A DNA stretch of 64,000 nt from Shewanella cyperi (GTDB lineage: Bacteria > Pseudomonadota > Gammaproteobacteria > Enterobacterales > Shewanellaceae), in NCBI RefSeq assembly GCF_017354985.1, contig NZ_CP071501.1, positions 2,809,501 to 2,873,500 on the forward strand, written 5' to 3'. Position 1 is the first letter of the stretch. The number at the start of each line of letters is the position of its first letter. Under the pieces are notes generated by a model. That model worked only from the letters and a program-made list of their open reading frames with translations, was not told where the DNA came from and made no database searches. Below, piece after piece: positions 15,809 through 24,723 of this stretch. Made by a program: the position numbers and the translations under genes.

Positions 15809-18235
15809 TCAGCGGTCTTTTCCAGCATTGGTAACCGGCTTTTGCCCGGCAGCGACCGGGGGAGGAAGCAAAAACGCCCCCAGATCTTCCGCTGCCGCAG
15901 GCTTGGCAAACAGATAGCCCTGGGCCTGCTGACAGCCAAGCGCGCTGAGGAACCTGGCCTGGGCCTCGGTTTCCACCCCTTCGGCAATGACCTGCAACCG
16001 CAGCGCCTGCCCCATGGCAATGATGGCCCCGGCGATAGCACCGTTGTCGCTGTCATCCGGCAGATCCCGCACAAAGGACTGATCGATTTTCAGAATGTGA
16101 ATTGGAAGTTTTTTCAAATAGTTGAGCGATGAATAGCCGGTACCGAAGTCATCCACCGCCAGCATAATACCAAGATCGCCCAACCGTTTGAGGGTGTCTA
16201 TCACCTGCTCGGGTTCCTGCATCATCATGCTTTCGGTGATTTCCAGCTCCAGGCATGCGGCGGGGAAGCCGGTATCACGGAGCACCTGCTGCACTTCCTC
16301 AACAAAACCCGGGCGATGCAGTTGGGGCCCGGCGACGTTGACGCCAATCCGGCCTATCTCATAACCGGCATCAAGCCAGCGCCGCCCCTGCATACAGGCC
16401 TGGCGCAGCACCCAGAGGCCTATTTCATGAATAAGCCCGGCGGATTCGGCAATGGGAATGAAGACCGCAGGTGAGACAAAGCCCAGCAAGGGATCGTGCC
16501 AGCGGATCAGCGCTTCGAAGCCCATGGCCTTGCGACTGCTCAAATCCACCTTGGGCTGATACACCAGATGGAAGGCATTGGATGCCAGGGCACCATAGAG
16601 GGCGCTTTGCATCCTGAGCTGAACCACGGAGGCCTTGGTCAGCTGCTCGGTATAGAAGGCGTGGCTGTTGCGCCCTTCCTGCTTGGCGCGGTACATGGCG
16701 GCATCGGCATTGCGCAGCAGGGTATCGGGATCGCCACCGTCATTGGGGAAGGTGGCTATGCCCATGCTGGCGGTGAGCCTGAGCTCATCACCGGTACTGA
16801 CCCTGAAAGGCTGCTCGAAGGCGCGTTTGAGGCGACTGACCGCCAGCGAGGCATCCTCGTTATTGTCTATGTTGCACAGCAAGACGAATTCATCGCCGCC
16901 GATGCGGGCCAACATGTCTTCGGAGCTGACGCTGTCATCCAGGCGTTTTGACAGCTCCAGCAGCACTTCATCCCCGATGAGGTGGCCGAAGCTGTCGTTG
17001 ATGTGTTTGAACAAATCGACGTCGATGAGCACCAGCGCCAATTGCTGACCATGGTGCAACGCCGTGCGCAGTTGCTGCTCCATCACTGTGGCCAGCTTTA
17101 TACGGTTGGGCAGGCGGGTCAGCGGATCGTGATAGGCCATGTGGGCCAGTTCGGCCTCGCTCTGCTTCTGGCGCGAAATGTCGGAAAACACCGCCACAAA
17201 GTACTGCACTTCCTCGTTGTCGCCGTACACGGCGCTGATGCGGATCTGCTGTGGAAACAGATTACCGTCCTTGCGCCGGTTCCAGATCTCGCCGTGCCAT
17301 TGACCTTCTGTAAGCAGCGATTGCCACATTTTGGCAAAGAAAGCCTTTTCATGGCGACCCGAGCTGAGCATACGCGGATTCTTGCCTATGACCTCTTCGC
17401 GACTGTAGCCGGTGATATCAAAGAAGGCGCCGTTGATTTCGCTGATCTTGCCATGGCGGTCGGTGATCATCACCCCTTCCACCGAGTTCTCGAATACCCG
17501 CCGCGCCAACAGTAACTGTTCCTCGGCGGCCTTGTAGCGGGCGATATCGCGAGTAATACCGATAATGCCAAGCAGGCGGCCGTCCCTGTCCAGCATGGGG
17601 GCCTTGGTGGTTTCGAGCCAGATACGGCCCTTGTGCAGATCCCTATCGACGCACTCGGCCACCACTATGGGTACGCCACGGCGAATGGCTTCGGCATCGG
17701 TGCTGACAAAACTGTCGGCATTATCGGGATTGAGCTCATCGTCGCTTTTGCCGACAATCTCGCCCAGCGGCTTGCCCCAGGAAAGAGAGGCGCTGATATT
17801 GCAGATGCGATAAACGCCGCTGGTGTCTTTAATCCAGATGTGTTCGTGGAAAGAATCGATATAATTTTGCAGCAACTCCATGGCATCGGGGCCGGCGTCA
17901 CTGAGGCTGTGGTGCATGGGAGTCAAACCACTGCGGCCAATCAACTGCCCCAGGCTGTCACAGGCCATCAGCAACAGACCATCAGCAAGCTCGTCACTGC
18001 ATTTGCCGCCCGGCCCCAAGCCAATACAGGCCACCACCAGACGGGGGTTGTCACCCTGGCCACAGTCAACCGCAATATCGTGCCACAGGCCTATTCCTGA
18101 CTCACTGCCACACAGCACCAGACCTTCGCAGTCCCGCAGGCAGACATCCCGGCCCGTTGCCCGTTCCAGTATGTCCAATTGCCGGCGACATAAGTCCAGC
18201 ATCTCCGGGTGCCAAACCACACGTTGATGAGTCAA
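15809..18235 (-). CDS. PAS-PAS-GGDEF-EAL cyclic-di-GMP signalling protein
   Basis: About 808 residues. An N-terminal domain of unknown type (1-115) is followed by PAS domains near 118-235 and 241-355, a GGDEF domain with intact RIGGDEF near 444, and an EAL domain with intact EAL near 572, ITESMM, DDFGTGYSS near 692 and EGVET near 750. Both cyclase and phosphodiesterase motifs are complete, so it may be bifunctional or switch by PAS input. No membrane helix, so cytosolic. I prefer the TTG start at 18235, which has AAGGAA six bases upstream; a frame from 18403 has no ribosome site. It is divergent from the Lon-like gene. Confidence 0.9.
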   Translation of the reverse strand: MTHQRVVWHPEMLDLCRRQLDILERATGRDVCLRDCEGLVLCGSESGIGLWHDIAVDCGQGDNPRLVVACIGLGPGGKCSDELADGLLLMACDSLGQLIGRSGLTPMHHSLSDAGPDAMELLQNYIDSFHEHIWIKDTSGVYRICNISASLSWGKPLGEIVGKSDDELNPDNADSFVSTDAEAIRRGVPIVVAECVDRDLHKGRIWLETTKAPMLDRDGRLLGIIGITRDIARYKAAEEQLLLARRVFENSVEGVMITDRHGKISEINGAFFDITGYSREEVIGKNPRMLSSGRHEKAFFAKMWQSLLTEGQWHGEIWNRRKDGNLFPQQIRISAVYGDNEEVQYFVAVFSDISRQKQSEAELAHMAYHDPLTRLPNRIKLATVMEQQLRTALHHGQQLALVLIDVDLFKHINDSFGHLIGDEVLLELSKRLDDSVSSEDMLARIGGDEFVLLCNIDNNEDASLAVSRLKRAFEQPFRVSTGDELRLTASMGIATFPNDGGDPDTLLRNADAAMYRAKQEGRNSHAFYTEQLTKASVVQLRMQSALYGALASNAFHLVYQPKVDLSSRKAMGFEALIRWHDPLLGFVSPAVFIPIAESAGLIHEIGLWVLRQACMQGRRWLDAGYEIGRIGVNVAGPQLHRPGFVEEVQQVLRDTGFPAACLELEITESMMMQEPEQVIDTLKRLGDLGIMLAVDDFGTGYSSLNYLKKLPIHILKIDQSFVRDLPDDSDNGAIAGAIIAMGQALRLQVIAEGVETEAQARFLSALGCQQAQGYLFAKPAAAEDLGAFLLPPPVAAGQKPVTNAGKDR

Positions 18236-18471
18236 TGCTAATTCCTTTGAGATCAGAATACTTTCAGTATCCGGTAGCCTGCGATCATTCGCCACATCAT
18301 GTATAGGACGCCAGTGTAACCCTGGCAGGACAATTCGCCAAACAAGTGGCAGCCTCGAGAGGTCAATCGGGCCAGCAGCGGATAAAATTGCAGCAGTCGG
18401 CAAGGGAGTGTTTGCGTTGCGCCTCCAGCCATCTTATTGTCAGTAAAAGCATTATTCAACAAGGAACGGCC

Positions 18472-20838
18472 ATGGCCATCACGACTCTCACGGGCGAGCA
18501 ACTGTACCGCTGCGCCAATCTGGACGCGCTGGGCACTGATTTCAGCTCAACTGCCCAGCTGCCACCGCTGGACGACATTATTGGTCAGGAAAGAGCCCAG
18601 AGTGCGGTGGAGTTTGCCATGTCCATCCGTGAGAAGGGCTACAACATTTATGCCATAGGCCAGAACGGTCTGGGCAAGCGCACCATGATGCTGCGCTACC
18701 TCAAGCGCCACGAGTTCGAGGAGCACAGCCTGCACGACTGGTGCTATGTGGTCAATTTTGATGACACCCGCAGCCCAAAAGTGTTGAAGCTGCCGGCGGG
18801 CACAGCCAACACCTTCAGGAAGGAAATGGAAAAACTGATGCTGCGCCTGGTCAAGGCGTTGCCGTTGGCTTTCGACAATGAGATGTATTATTCCCGCGCC
18901 GACAAGCTCAAAACAGAGTTGGCCAAGCAGCAGCAGGCGGCCCTGACCGAGCTGACCGAGGAAGCCAAGGCGGAGAACATCAGCCTGTCACTAACGGTAC
19001 AGGGGGATTACCAACTCATTGCCATGAACGGCGAGGAGCCCCACACCGACGAGAGCTACGATGCCCTGGATGAGGCCGAGCGCAACCGTTTCGAGAGCGC
19101 CATCAAGCAGCTGGAGAAACGCCTGCGTGGCATCATACGCCAGCTGACCGAATGGGAAGAGGAGTTTTCCAACAAGCAGCAGGAACACGATGAGCAGGTG
19201 GCCAAAGAAGTGCTGACCCACTTTTTCAAGCCGCTCAAGGACAAGTACCGCAGCCAGCCCGAGGTGCGCGGCTTCCTGACCGCCATGCAAAAGGACATAT
19301 TGGACAACCTGGACATCTTCCTGGAGGAGAGCGAGGAGCAACTGGCGCTGGCCTACGCCTCGCTGGATAAAAAGATGCCCCGCCGTTATCAGGTCAATGT
19401 GCTGGTCAACCAGGACGAGCACAAGTTTCCCGTGGTGGTGGAAGAAAGCCCCAACTACCACACCCTGTTCGGCTATGTGGAAAGCGCCACCTTCAAGGGC
19501 ACGGTATTTACCGACTTTACCCTGATCCGCCCCGGCAGCCTGCACAAGGCCAACGGCGGCGTGCTGCTGATGGACGCCATCAAGGTACTGGAACGTCCCT
19601 ACGTTTGGGATGGCCTGAAAAAAGCACTGCGTTCACGGCAGCTGGACCTGAGCTCCCTGGAGCGGGAAGTGTCCCTGTCCGGCGCCATCTCCCTGGCCCC
19701 CGAGCCCATAGCTCTGGATGTGAAGATCATCCTGTTCGGCGACTACCAAACCTACCAGCTGCTGCAGCATTACGATCCCGACTTCAGCGAGCTGTTCCGG
19801 GTGACCGCCGACTTTGAGGACGTGATGCCGCGCAGCCCCGAATCCGAGTCCATGTATGCCCGATTTATCTCCAGCATAGTGCACGACAATCAGATGCTGC
19901 ACTGCACCCCCGGCGCCATGTCGCGGGTGATAGAGTACAGCTCCCGCCAGGCGGAAGATCAGACCAAACTGTCGCTGCATTCGGCCAATATTGCCAACCT
20001 GCTCAGGGAGAGCAATTACTGCGCCCGCAGCGCCGGTGCCGAGCTGATGGCGCGGGAGCACATAGAGCAGGCCCTGGCCAACCAGGAGCTGAGGGTATGC
20101 CGCCTTAAAGATCAAATCATGCAGCAGTTTAAAAACGGCACCACACTGCTCGACACCACAGGACAGGTGGTGGGCCAGATCAATGCCTTGTCTGTGATAG
20201 CCACCTCGGATCACGAGTTTGGGGTGCCCAACCGGGTCACGGCCGCCACCGCCTATGGCAAGGGAGAAATCCTCGATATCGAATACAAGGTCAAGCTCGG
20301 TGGCCGCATCCACACCAAGGGGGTGTGGATCCTGACGGCCTACCTGTCGTCGGTGCTCGGCAAAACCGCCCACATACCGCTGACCACCTACCTGACCTTC
20401 GAGCAGTCCTACAGCGGTGTCGACGGTGACAGCGCCTCCATGGCCGAATGCTGCGCCATTATCTCCGCCATCAGCGGCGCCCCGCTGCGCCAGGACCTGG
20501 CCATCACGGGCTCGATGAACCAGTTCGGCGAGGCCCAGCCCATCGGCGGGGTCAACGAGAAAATCGAGGGTTTCTTTGATGTCTGTGTCATCAAGGGCAG
20601 ACACAAGGGCCAGGGGGTGATCATCCCCGCCGCCAACCGGGCCAACCTGATGCTGAGGCAAGACATAGTGGCCGCAGTCAATGCCGGTGAATTCCACATC
20701 TATGCCATAGATCATGTCACCGAGGCCATGTCACTGCTGACCGGCATGGAAACCGGCAATGTGGAAGAGAGCGGCAGCGACACCCTGTTCGGGCTGGCAC
20801 GGCTCAGGCTGAGCGGCCTCAAGCCACTGGAATCCTGA
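18472..20838 (+). CDS. Lon-like AAA+ protease (LonB/YcbZ type)
   Basis: 788 residues of the Lon-related group without the classical LonA N-domain. The P-loop GQNGLGKRT is near residue 62; a long charged insertion rich in Glu/Lys/Gln (about 140-290) is probably a coiled coil; GGVLLMDAIKVLE supplies Walker B; the S16 protease domain has the catalytic serine in GDSASMAE near 653-660 and the lysine in GGVNEKIEG near 697. Both dyad residues are present. The ATG at 18472 follows AAGGAACGGCC. It likely degrades regulatory or damaged proteins in the cytosol. It ends in a strong terminator and is monocistronic. Confidence 0.92.
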   Translation: MAITTLTGEQLYRCANLDALGTDFSSTAQLPPLDDIIGQERAQSAVEFAMSIREKGYNIYAIGQNGLGKRTMMLRYLKRHEFEEHSLHDWCYVVNFDDTRSPKVLKLPAGTANTFRKEMEKLMLRLVKALPLAFDNEMYYSRADKLKTELAKQQQAALTELTEEAKAENISLSLTVQGDYQLIAMNGEEPHTDESYDALDEAERNRFESAIKQLEKRLRGIIRQLTEWEEEFSNKQQEHDEQVAKEVLTHFFKPLKDKYRSQPEVRGFLTAMQKDILDNLDIFLEESEEQLALAYASLDKKMPRRYQVNVLVNQDEHKFPVVVEESPNYHTLFGYVESATFKGTVFTDFTLIRPGSLHKANGGVLLMDAIKVLERPYVWDGLKKALRSRQLDLSSLEREVSLSGAISLAPEPIALDVKIILFGDYQTYQLLQHYDPDFSELFRVTADFEDVMPRSPESESMYARFISSIVHDNQMLHCTPGAMSRVIEYSSRQAEDQTKLSLHSANIANLLRESNYCARSAGAELMAREHIEQALANQELRVCRLKDQIMQQFKNGTTLLDTTGQVVGQINALSVIATSDHEFGVPNRVTAATAYGKGEILDIEYKVKLGGRIHTKGVWILTAYLSSVLGKTAHIPLTTYLTFEQSYSGVDGDSASMAECCAIISAISGAPLRQDLAITGSMNQFGEAQPIGGVNEKIEGFFDVCVIKGRHKGQGVIIPAANRANLMLRQDIVAAVNAGEFHIYAIDHVTEAMSLLTGMETGNVEESGSDTLFGLARLRLSGLKPLES

Positions 20839-20854
20839 CAAGTCCTCCCTAGAC

Positions 20855-20881
20855 AAAAAGCCGGGCCCCTGCCCGGCTTTG
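20855..20881 (+). terminator. Terminator of the Lon-like gene
   Basis: AAAGCCGGGC, loop CCCT, GCCCGGCTTT: a 10-bp stem 17 bases past the stop codon, followed by T-rich DNA. Confidence 0.88.
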
Positions 20882-21011
20882 TTATTATTTTTAGAGCGGC
20901 CTGTTATCGGGGCCACCAGGCTTTTTGCCCGCCCGGCGGTTTTTGCTCTGTGGCATTTGCTCTGTCGCTTTTGTTATAGTGCCTGCACTCAAGTCTTTGA
21001 AGAAACACATC

Positions 21012-21446
21012 ATGACCAGCCATCCACGCCTGCTTCTGGACAACCAGCTCTGTTTTGCCCTCTATTCCACCTCGCTGGCCATGACCTCACTCTACAAGCC
21101 GCTGCTGGAACCCCTGGGTCTGACCTATACCCAATATCTCATCATGCTGATCCTCTGGGAGCAGGATGGTATGGGCCTCAAAGACATAGCCGAGCGGCTG
21201 GGGCAACAATCGGGAGCCTTGACCCCAGTCATCAAGCGGCTTGAGAACCAGGGCCTGGTGCAAAGGCGCCGCAGCGACGAGGACGAGCGTTCCCTGGCGA
21301 TCACCCTCACAGACGCAGGTAAGGCTATGGAGCAACAGGCCCTTGAGGTCAATCAATGCATCATCAGCCGCTGCGGCATGGACATCCCCGAATTGCAGGC
21401 GCTCAAGCAGTTGCTGGACAATTTGCGCCGTAAGTTGGGCAGCTAG
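21012..21446 (+). CDS. ohrR: MarR-family organic peroxide sensor OhrR
   Basis: 144 residues. The opening LLLDNQLCFALYS carries the conserved N-terminal sensing cysteine (C14) of OhrR. A MarR winged helix follows (LKDIAERLGQQSGALTPVIKRLE) with the wing RRRSDEDERSLAITLT. Oxidation of the cysteine by organic hydroperoxides releases DNA and induces ohr. The ATG at 21012 gives the family-standard N-terminus; an upstream frame from 20925 does not. ohr follows 259 bases downstream on the same strand, with two palindromic boxes in the gap. Only one clear N-terminal redox cysteine; C118 is a candidate second cysteine, so the one- or two-cysteine class is unsettled. Confidence 0.9.
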   Translation: MTSHPRLLLDNQLCFALYSTSLAMTSLYKPLLEPLGLTYTQYLIMLILWEQDGMGLKDIAERLGQQSGALTPVIKRLENQGLVQRRRSDEDERSLAITLTDAGKAMEQQALEVNQCIISRCGMDIPELQALKQLLDNLRRKLGS

Positions 21447-21558
21447 CCTAATCCCAAGCCGGAGGGCCATTGCCCAAAAGCTCAACACCGCCATGTGATC
21501 CTGCTCACAAAACACCATCTCACCAAGCTGTCATTGATTATTATGCTTGCGTGCATTT

Positions 21559-21574
21559 AGTTATCGCGATAACT
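21559..21574. promoter_or_regulatory. OhrR box 1
   Basis: AGTTATCGCGATAACT is a perfect 16-bp palindrome in the ohrR-ohr gap. It shares the AGTTAT/ATAACT arms with box 2, which identifies them as sites for one regulator, almost certainly OhrR. Confidence 0.75.
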
Positions 21575-21613
21575 TTAATAGCAAGACGCCTGAGCGGCTT
21601 TTTATTTCACCAT

Positions 21614-21633
21614 ATAGTTATTGCAATAACTAT
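21614..21633. promoter_or_regulatory. OhrR box 2
   Basis: A perfect 20-bp palindrome with arms ATAGTTATTG and CAATAACTAT, 72 bases before the ohr ATG. It lies 55 bp (centre to centre about 57) from box 1, so two dimers could co-occupy the ohr promoter. Confidence 0.8.
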
Positions 21634-21705
21634 TACCGAGATAACTACTATCGAAATAGCATCGGCTCACGGGCGCAAACTTACCCCATATAAAGAGGAA
21701 TACTT

Positions 21706-22128
21706 ATGAACGCACTGTACAACACCAGCGCCACCTCCATAGGTGGTCGCGAAGGAAAATCCGCTTCCGACGATGGTCGCCTGAGTGTCAGCCTCAGCAC
21801 ACCCAAGGCCCTGGGTGGCAATGACGGTCCGGGCACCAATCCGGAGCAGCTGTTCGCCGCCGGTTATTCGGCCTGCTTTATCGGTGCACTGAAGTTTGTC
21901 GCCGGTCAGGACAAGCTGCGCCTGCCAAACGAACCCGAGGTCACGGCCAAGGTTGGTATAGGTGCCAACCCCAAGGGCGTGGGTTTTGCCATAGCTGTGG
22001 AGCTGGGCGTTAAGCTTGCGGGTCTGGAGCAAGCCCTGGCCCAGGCTCTGATTGAAAAGGCGCACCAGGTGTGCCCCTACTCCAACGCCACCCGCGGCAA
22101 CGTGGATGTGACCCTGAGCCTTATCTGA
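21706..22128 (+). CDS. ohr: Organic hydroperoxide resistance protein Ohr
   Basis: 140 residues of the OsmC/Ohr fold. The two active-site cysteines are present, C57 in AAGYSACFIGAL and C123 in HQVCPYSN; they reduce lipid and alkyl hydroperoxides with dihydrolipoamide-type electrons in the cytosol. GPGTNPEQLF is typical of Ohr rather than OsmC. The ATG follows GAGGAATACTT. The preceding ohrR and the two palindromes indicate induction by organic peroxides. Confidence 0.95.
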   Translation: MNALYNTSATSIGGREGKSASDDGRLSVSLSTPKALGGNDGPGTNPEQLFAAGYSACFIGALKFVAGQDKLRLPNEPEVTAKVGIGANPKGVGFAIAVELGVKLAGLEQALAQALIEKAHQVCPYSNATRGNVDVTLSLI

Positions 22129-22145
22129 TCCCAAACAAGAAAAAT

Positions 22146-22167
22146 GCCGCCTCAGGGCGGCTTTTTT
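22146..22167 (+). terminator. Terminator of ohr
   Basis: GCCGCC, loop TCAG, GGCGGC, T6; 17 bases after the ohr stop codon. Confidence 0.9.
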
Positions 22168-22272
22168 ATGCCTGCTCGCGGCAGCCTTCGCAGCAACTTA
22201 TCCCTTCCCAAGCCGGCCATAAGACTCTGGAATACAAACCGGGAATACAAGCAGGGCATAAAAGCGGGACAT

Positions 22273-22298
22273 AAAAAAGCCCCGCTTGGGAACGGGGC
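22273..22298 (-). terminator. Terminator of the Old Yellow Enzyme gene
   Basis: GCCCCG / CGGGGC with an eight-base loop and a T6 run when read on the minus strand, 62 bases beyond the stop at 22360. Confidence 0.8.
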
Positions 22299-22359
22299 AA
22301 GGGACCTGGAGTGGATGGTAGGCATCCGCGGGCGCCAGGCACGCCCGTGTCATTGCATA

Positions 22360-23403
22360 TCAGTACAGATTGGCCAACATCTCGTCCGAGTAGGCCACCA
22401 GCTCACTGCCCGCCTTCACCTTGGCCACATAGTCGTGGTTGGCGATAAAGGGACGACCTATGGCAATCAGGTTGAAGCGACCTTCACTGATGGCCAGGCT
22501 GGCGCTGTGGGCTGTGTAGCTGCCGACACCCACCAGGGTCTTGCCATACTTGCCGCGCATATAGTCGGACACCCGGCCACCCAGGTAATCGAACTCCATG
22601 GCATCGTCGAAGATCCCGGCATGCAGGTACGCCAGTTGACGGCCTTCAAGTTCAGCCAGCAGATAGTCAAATACTTCCCTGTCACGGGCATCGCCGGTCA
22701 TATTGAAATAGGCGCCGGGCGACAGGCGCAGCGCGGTGCGCTCATGGCCGATACGGGCAATAACCGCATCCACCACTTCCAGAGCGAAACGGCTCATGTT
22801 TTCCGGGCTGCCGCCATATTCATCCTCACGGCGGTTACTGTCGTGGTGCAGGAACTGGTCAATCAGGTAGCCGTTGGCGCCGTGGATTTCCACGCCGTCA
22901 AAACCGGCTTCGATGGCATTCTCTGCCGCCTTGGCATAATCGGACACCAGCTCGGCAATTTCGGTGACAGTCACTGCCTTGGGAATCTGGTATACCAGCT
23001 CACGCATTCTCGGCACTGTGCCTTCCACGGCAATGGCTGACGGCGCAATGGGGGCTTCACCACCCCAGAAGAAGGGGTGAGCTACCCGGCCCGTATGCCA
23101 CAGCTGCATAAATATCTTGCCGCCCTTGGCATGTACCGCATCTGTAACCTTACGCCAGCCGTCAATTTGCGCCTGGGTAAAAATCCCCGGAGTATTGGGG
23201 TAGCCCTGACCGTCGGGACGGATAATGGTGGCTTCGCTGATAATCAAACCGGCATCGGCACGGCGGGCATAGTAGTCGGCCATGGCCTGGGTGGGCACCA
23301 GATCGGCATCGGCCATACAACGGGTCAGGGGCGCCATCAGAATATGGTTGTCCAGTACCAGGGAGTCATTGAGCCTGTAGGGCTGAAAAAGTTGGGCTGT
23401 CAT
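22360..23403 (-). CDS. Old Yellow Enzyme family alkene reductase (NemA-like)
   Basis: 347 residues, FMN-dependent NAD(P)H ene-reductase of the NemA/XenA group, which reduces activated alkenes, nitro compounds and electrophiles such as N-ethylmaleimide. FMN and substrate motifs are visible: APLTRCMA (24-31), the HTGRV segment near 107, and the signature IHGANGYLIDQFL followed by RREDEYGGS near 175-200, where H and N bind the substrate carbonyl. Cytosolic. It is divergent from a TetR regulator (23531) with three shared operators between, the same arrangement as nemR-nemA. Confidence 0.93.
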   Translation of the reverse strand: MTAQLFQPYRLNDSLVLDNHILMAPLTRCMADADLVPTQAMADYYARRADAGLIISEATIIRPDGQGYPNTPGIFTQAQIDGWRKVTDAVHAKGGKIFMQLWHTGRVAHPFFWGGEAPIAPSAIAVEGTVPRMRELVYQIPKAVTVTEIAELVSDYAKAAENAIEAGFDGVEIHGANGYLIDQFLHHDSNRREDEYGGSPENMSRFALEVVDAVIARIGHERTALRLSPGAYFNMTGDARDREVFDYLLAELEGRQLAYLHAGIFDDAMEFDYLGGRVSDYMRGKYGKTLVGVGSYTAHSASLAISEGRFNLIAIGRPFIANHDYVAKVKAGSELVAYSDEMLANLY

Positions 23404-23420
23404 AAAGGGGTCACTCCTTT

Positions 23421-23438
23421 CTTGAATGTGCGCTCAAG
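23421..23438. promoter_or_regulatory. TetR-type operator 1 (NemR-like)
   Basis: CTTGA-N8-TCAAG, 18 bp, centred 26 bases upstream of the reductase ATG. One of three similar sites in the divergent promoter region. Confidence 0.6.
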
Positions 23439-23447
23439 ATAACCATT

Positions 23448-23465
23448 CTTGAACGATCATTCAAG
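23448..23465. promoter_or_regulatory. TetR-type operator 2 (NemR-like)
   Basis: CTTGAACGA / TCATTCAAG: an 18-bp palindrome with one mismatch pair, 27 bp from operator 1. Confidence 0.7.
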
Positions 23466-23472
23466 ATGTTTT

Positions 23473-23488
23473 TTGAACGAACATTCAA
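23473..23488. promoter_or_regulatory. TetR-type operator 3 (NemR-like)
   Basis: TTGAACGA / ACATTCAA: same sequence as the core of operator 2, 24 bp further on and 42 bases before the regulator's ATG, placed for autorepression. Confidence 0.7.
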
Positions 23489-23530
23489 TATCGGTTAGAA
23501 TGGCGCTGAGTTCACAGAGGATAAGAGCAG

Positions 23531-24112
23531 ATGCGTACCGCGGAATACGATCGGGAACAGGTGCTGAGACAGGCCATGAAAGCCTTTATGGCCAAGGGCT
23601 TTGCCAAGACCAGTATGCAGGACCTCACCCGTGCCACCGGCCTGCACCCGGGATCCATTTATTGCGCCTTCGATAACAAGCGCGGCCTGTTGCTGGCGGC
23701 GCTGGAGCAATATCAGCTGGACAGGGGCAGACAATTTGAGCAATTTTTTTCGCCGTCGGTGCCGGCGCTGACCGGTCTTCGGGCCTACCTGGACAATCTG
23801 GTGCAGGAATGCAGCAGCTGTGAAAGCGACAAGGCCTGCCTGTTAACCAAAACCTTCAATGAAGTGGACGAAGAGGATGCCGAAATCCGCAGTTTGTTGT
23901 GCGACAGCCTGCGCCGCTGGCAACAGGGTCTTGAGCAACAGTTTGCCCGCGCCATTGCCGAAGGTGAGTTGGCGCCGGACAGGGATCCTGCCCTGTTGGC
24001 CCAATACCTGGTGATGGGGATCTATGGTCTGCGTACCTATGCCCAGGCCCACCCCCAAGGGGATACCCTGGCACAACTGACCGAACGCCTGTACCAGGAT
24101 CTGTGTCGCTGA
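23531..24112 (+). CDS. TetR-family regulator, NemR-like electrophile sensor
   Basis: 193 residues. A TetR helix-turn-helix occupies 8-55 (QAMKAFMAKGF, TSMQDLTRATGLHPGSIYCAF). The ligand domain has a cluster of cysteines, C94, C97 and C103 in ECSSCESDKACLL, the region where NemR-type repressors carry redox-reactive cysteines. It most likely represses the divergent ene-reductase gene and itself through the three operators and releases them on contact with quinones, aldehydes or chlorine species. The ligand range is inferred. Confidence 0.88.
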   Translation: MRTAEYDREQVLRQAMKAFMAKGFAKTSMQDLTRATGLHPGSIYCAFDNKRGLLLAALEQYQLDRGRQFEQFFSPSVPALTGLRAYLDNLVQECSSCESDKACLLTKTFNEVDEEDAEIRSLLCDSLRRWQQGLEQQFARAIAEGELAPDRDPALLAQYLVMGIYGLRTYAQAHPQGDTLAQLTERLYQDLCR

Positions 24113-24127
24113 GGTCTATCTCAGTAA

Positions 24128-24157
24128 AACAAAACGCCCGCAGTTGCGGGCGTTTTG
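24128..24157. terminator. Bidirectional terminator
   Basis: AAAACGCCCGC, loop AGTT, GCGGGCGTTTT, between the convergent TetR gene and the 95-residue gene. 11-bp stem, symmetrical A/T flanks. Confidence 0.92.
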
Positions 24158-24177
24158 CTATCAAATCTTGCTGTCGC

Positions 24178-24465
24178 TTACACCAGATCCAGACTCTTCT
24201 GGGCATAAACCCGCTCACCCAGGGAGTTGAGAATTTTGCACTCACCCTCAAGCACGGCAATGATGGATTTACCGTCCCGGAAGGATTGGGGGATCATCAC
24301 CCTGCCCGAGCTGCTGACCACCAGATCGGTCAGCACAGCATTGTGCATGATAAGCCCGGCCGGGGCATCGTAGTAAAGCACAGTGACCGTGGCACCAGTG
24401 TCTTCTTCCCGCAAGTCGTTTGCCAGGTTGGCAAGCTCTTGTTCTTTATTATGTCCGCCTTGCAT
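24178..24465 (-). CDS. TIGR02922 / DUF2375-like conserved small protein
   Basis: 95 residues. The segment TVTVLYYDAPAGLIMHNAVL followed by GRVMIPQSFRDGKSIIAVLEG is what I recall of the TIGR02922 (DUF2375) family, found mainly in Shewanella, Colwellia and relatives. No signal peptide or membrane helix; it should be a small beta-rich cytosolic protein of unknown role. Monocistronic, ending at a shared terminator with the TetR gene. The family name is from memory. Confidence 0.75.
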   Translation of the reverse strand: MQGGHNKEQELANLANDLREEDTGATVTVLYYDAPAGLIMHNAVLTDLVVSSSGRVMIPQSFRDGKSIIAVLEGECKILNSLGERVYAQKSLDLV

Positions 24466-24723
24466 AGCTAATGTCCTGGGTATGCCGGCTGTGCGTGCCG
24501 GTACGCTGTATGCCGTTCACTAAAGTGAAGTAAATGTTAACAACACCTTTCCATAACACTATAAATTGCTTCAGAAAGCAACAGCTCAGAACCCGCCAGG
24601 AACACAATTTTTCTTAATTTATCCGTGCTTTGTGAGCAGTGTTGCCTCTGTGGGTGCACAGCGGCAAGGAAAGCTGTTAAAATCGCGGCACTTTTTTCAC
24701 AGGCTTAATCCGAGACGAACAAG

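Noticed and set aside
19633..20715. Long minus-strand frame opposite the Lon-like protease
   Set aside because: The plus-strand gene has all protease motifs; the antisense frame has none.
22144..23040. Long plus-strand frame opposite the ene-reductase gene
   Set aside because: It is antisense to a well-conserved gene and starts inside the ohr terminator; composition is that of a shadow frame.
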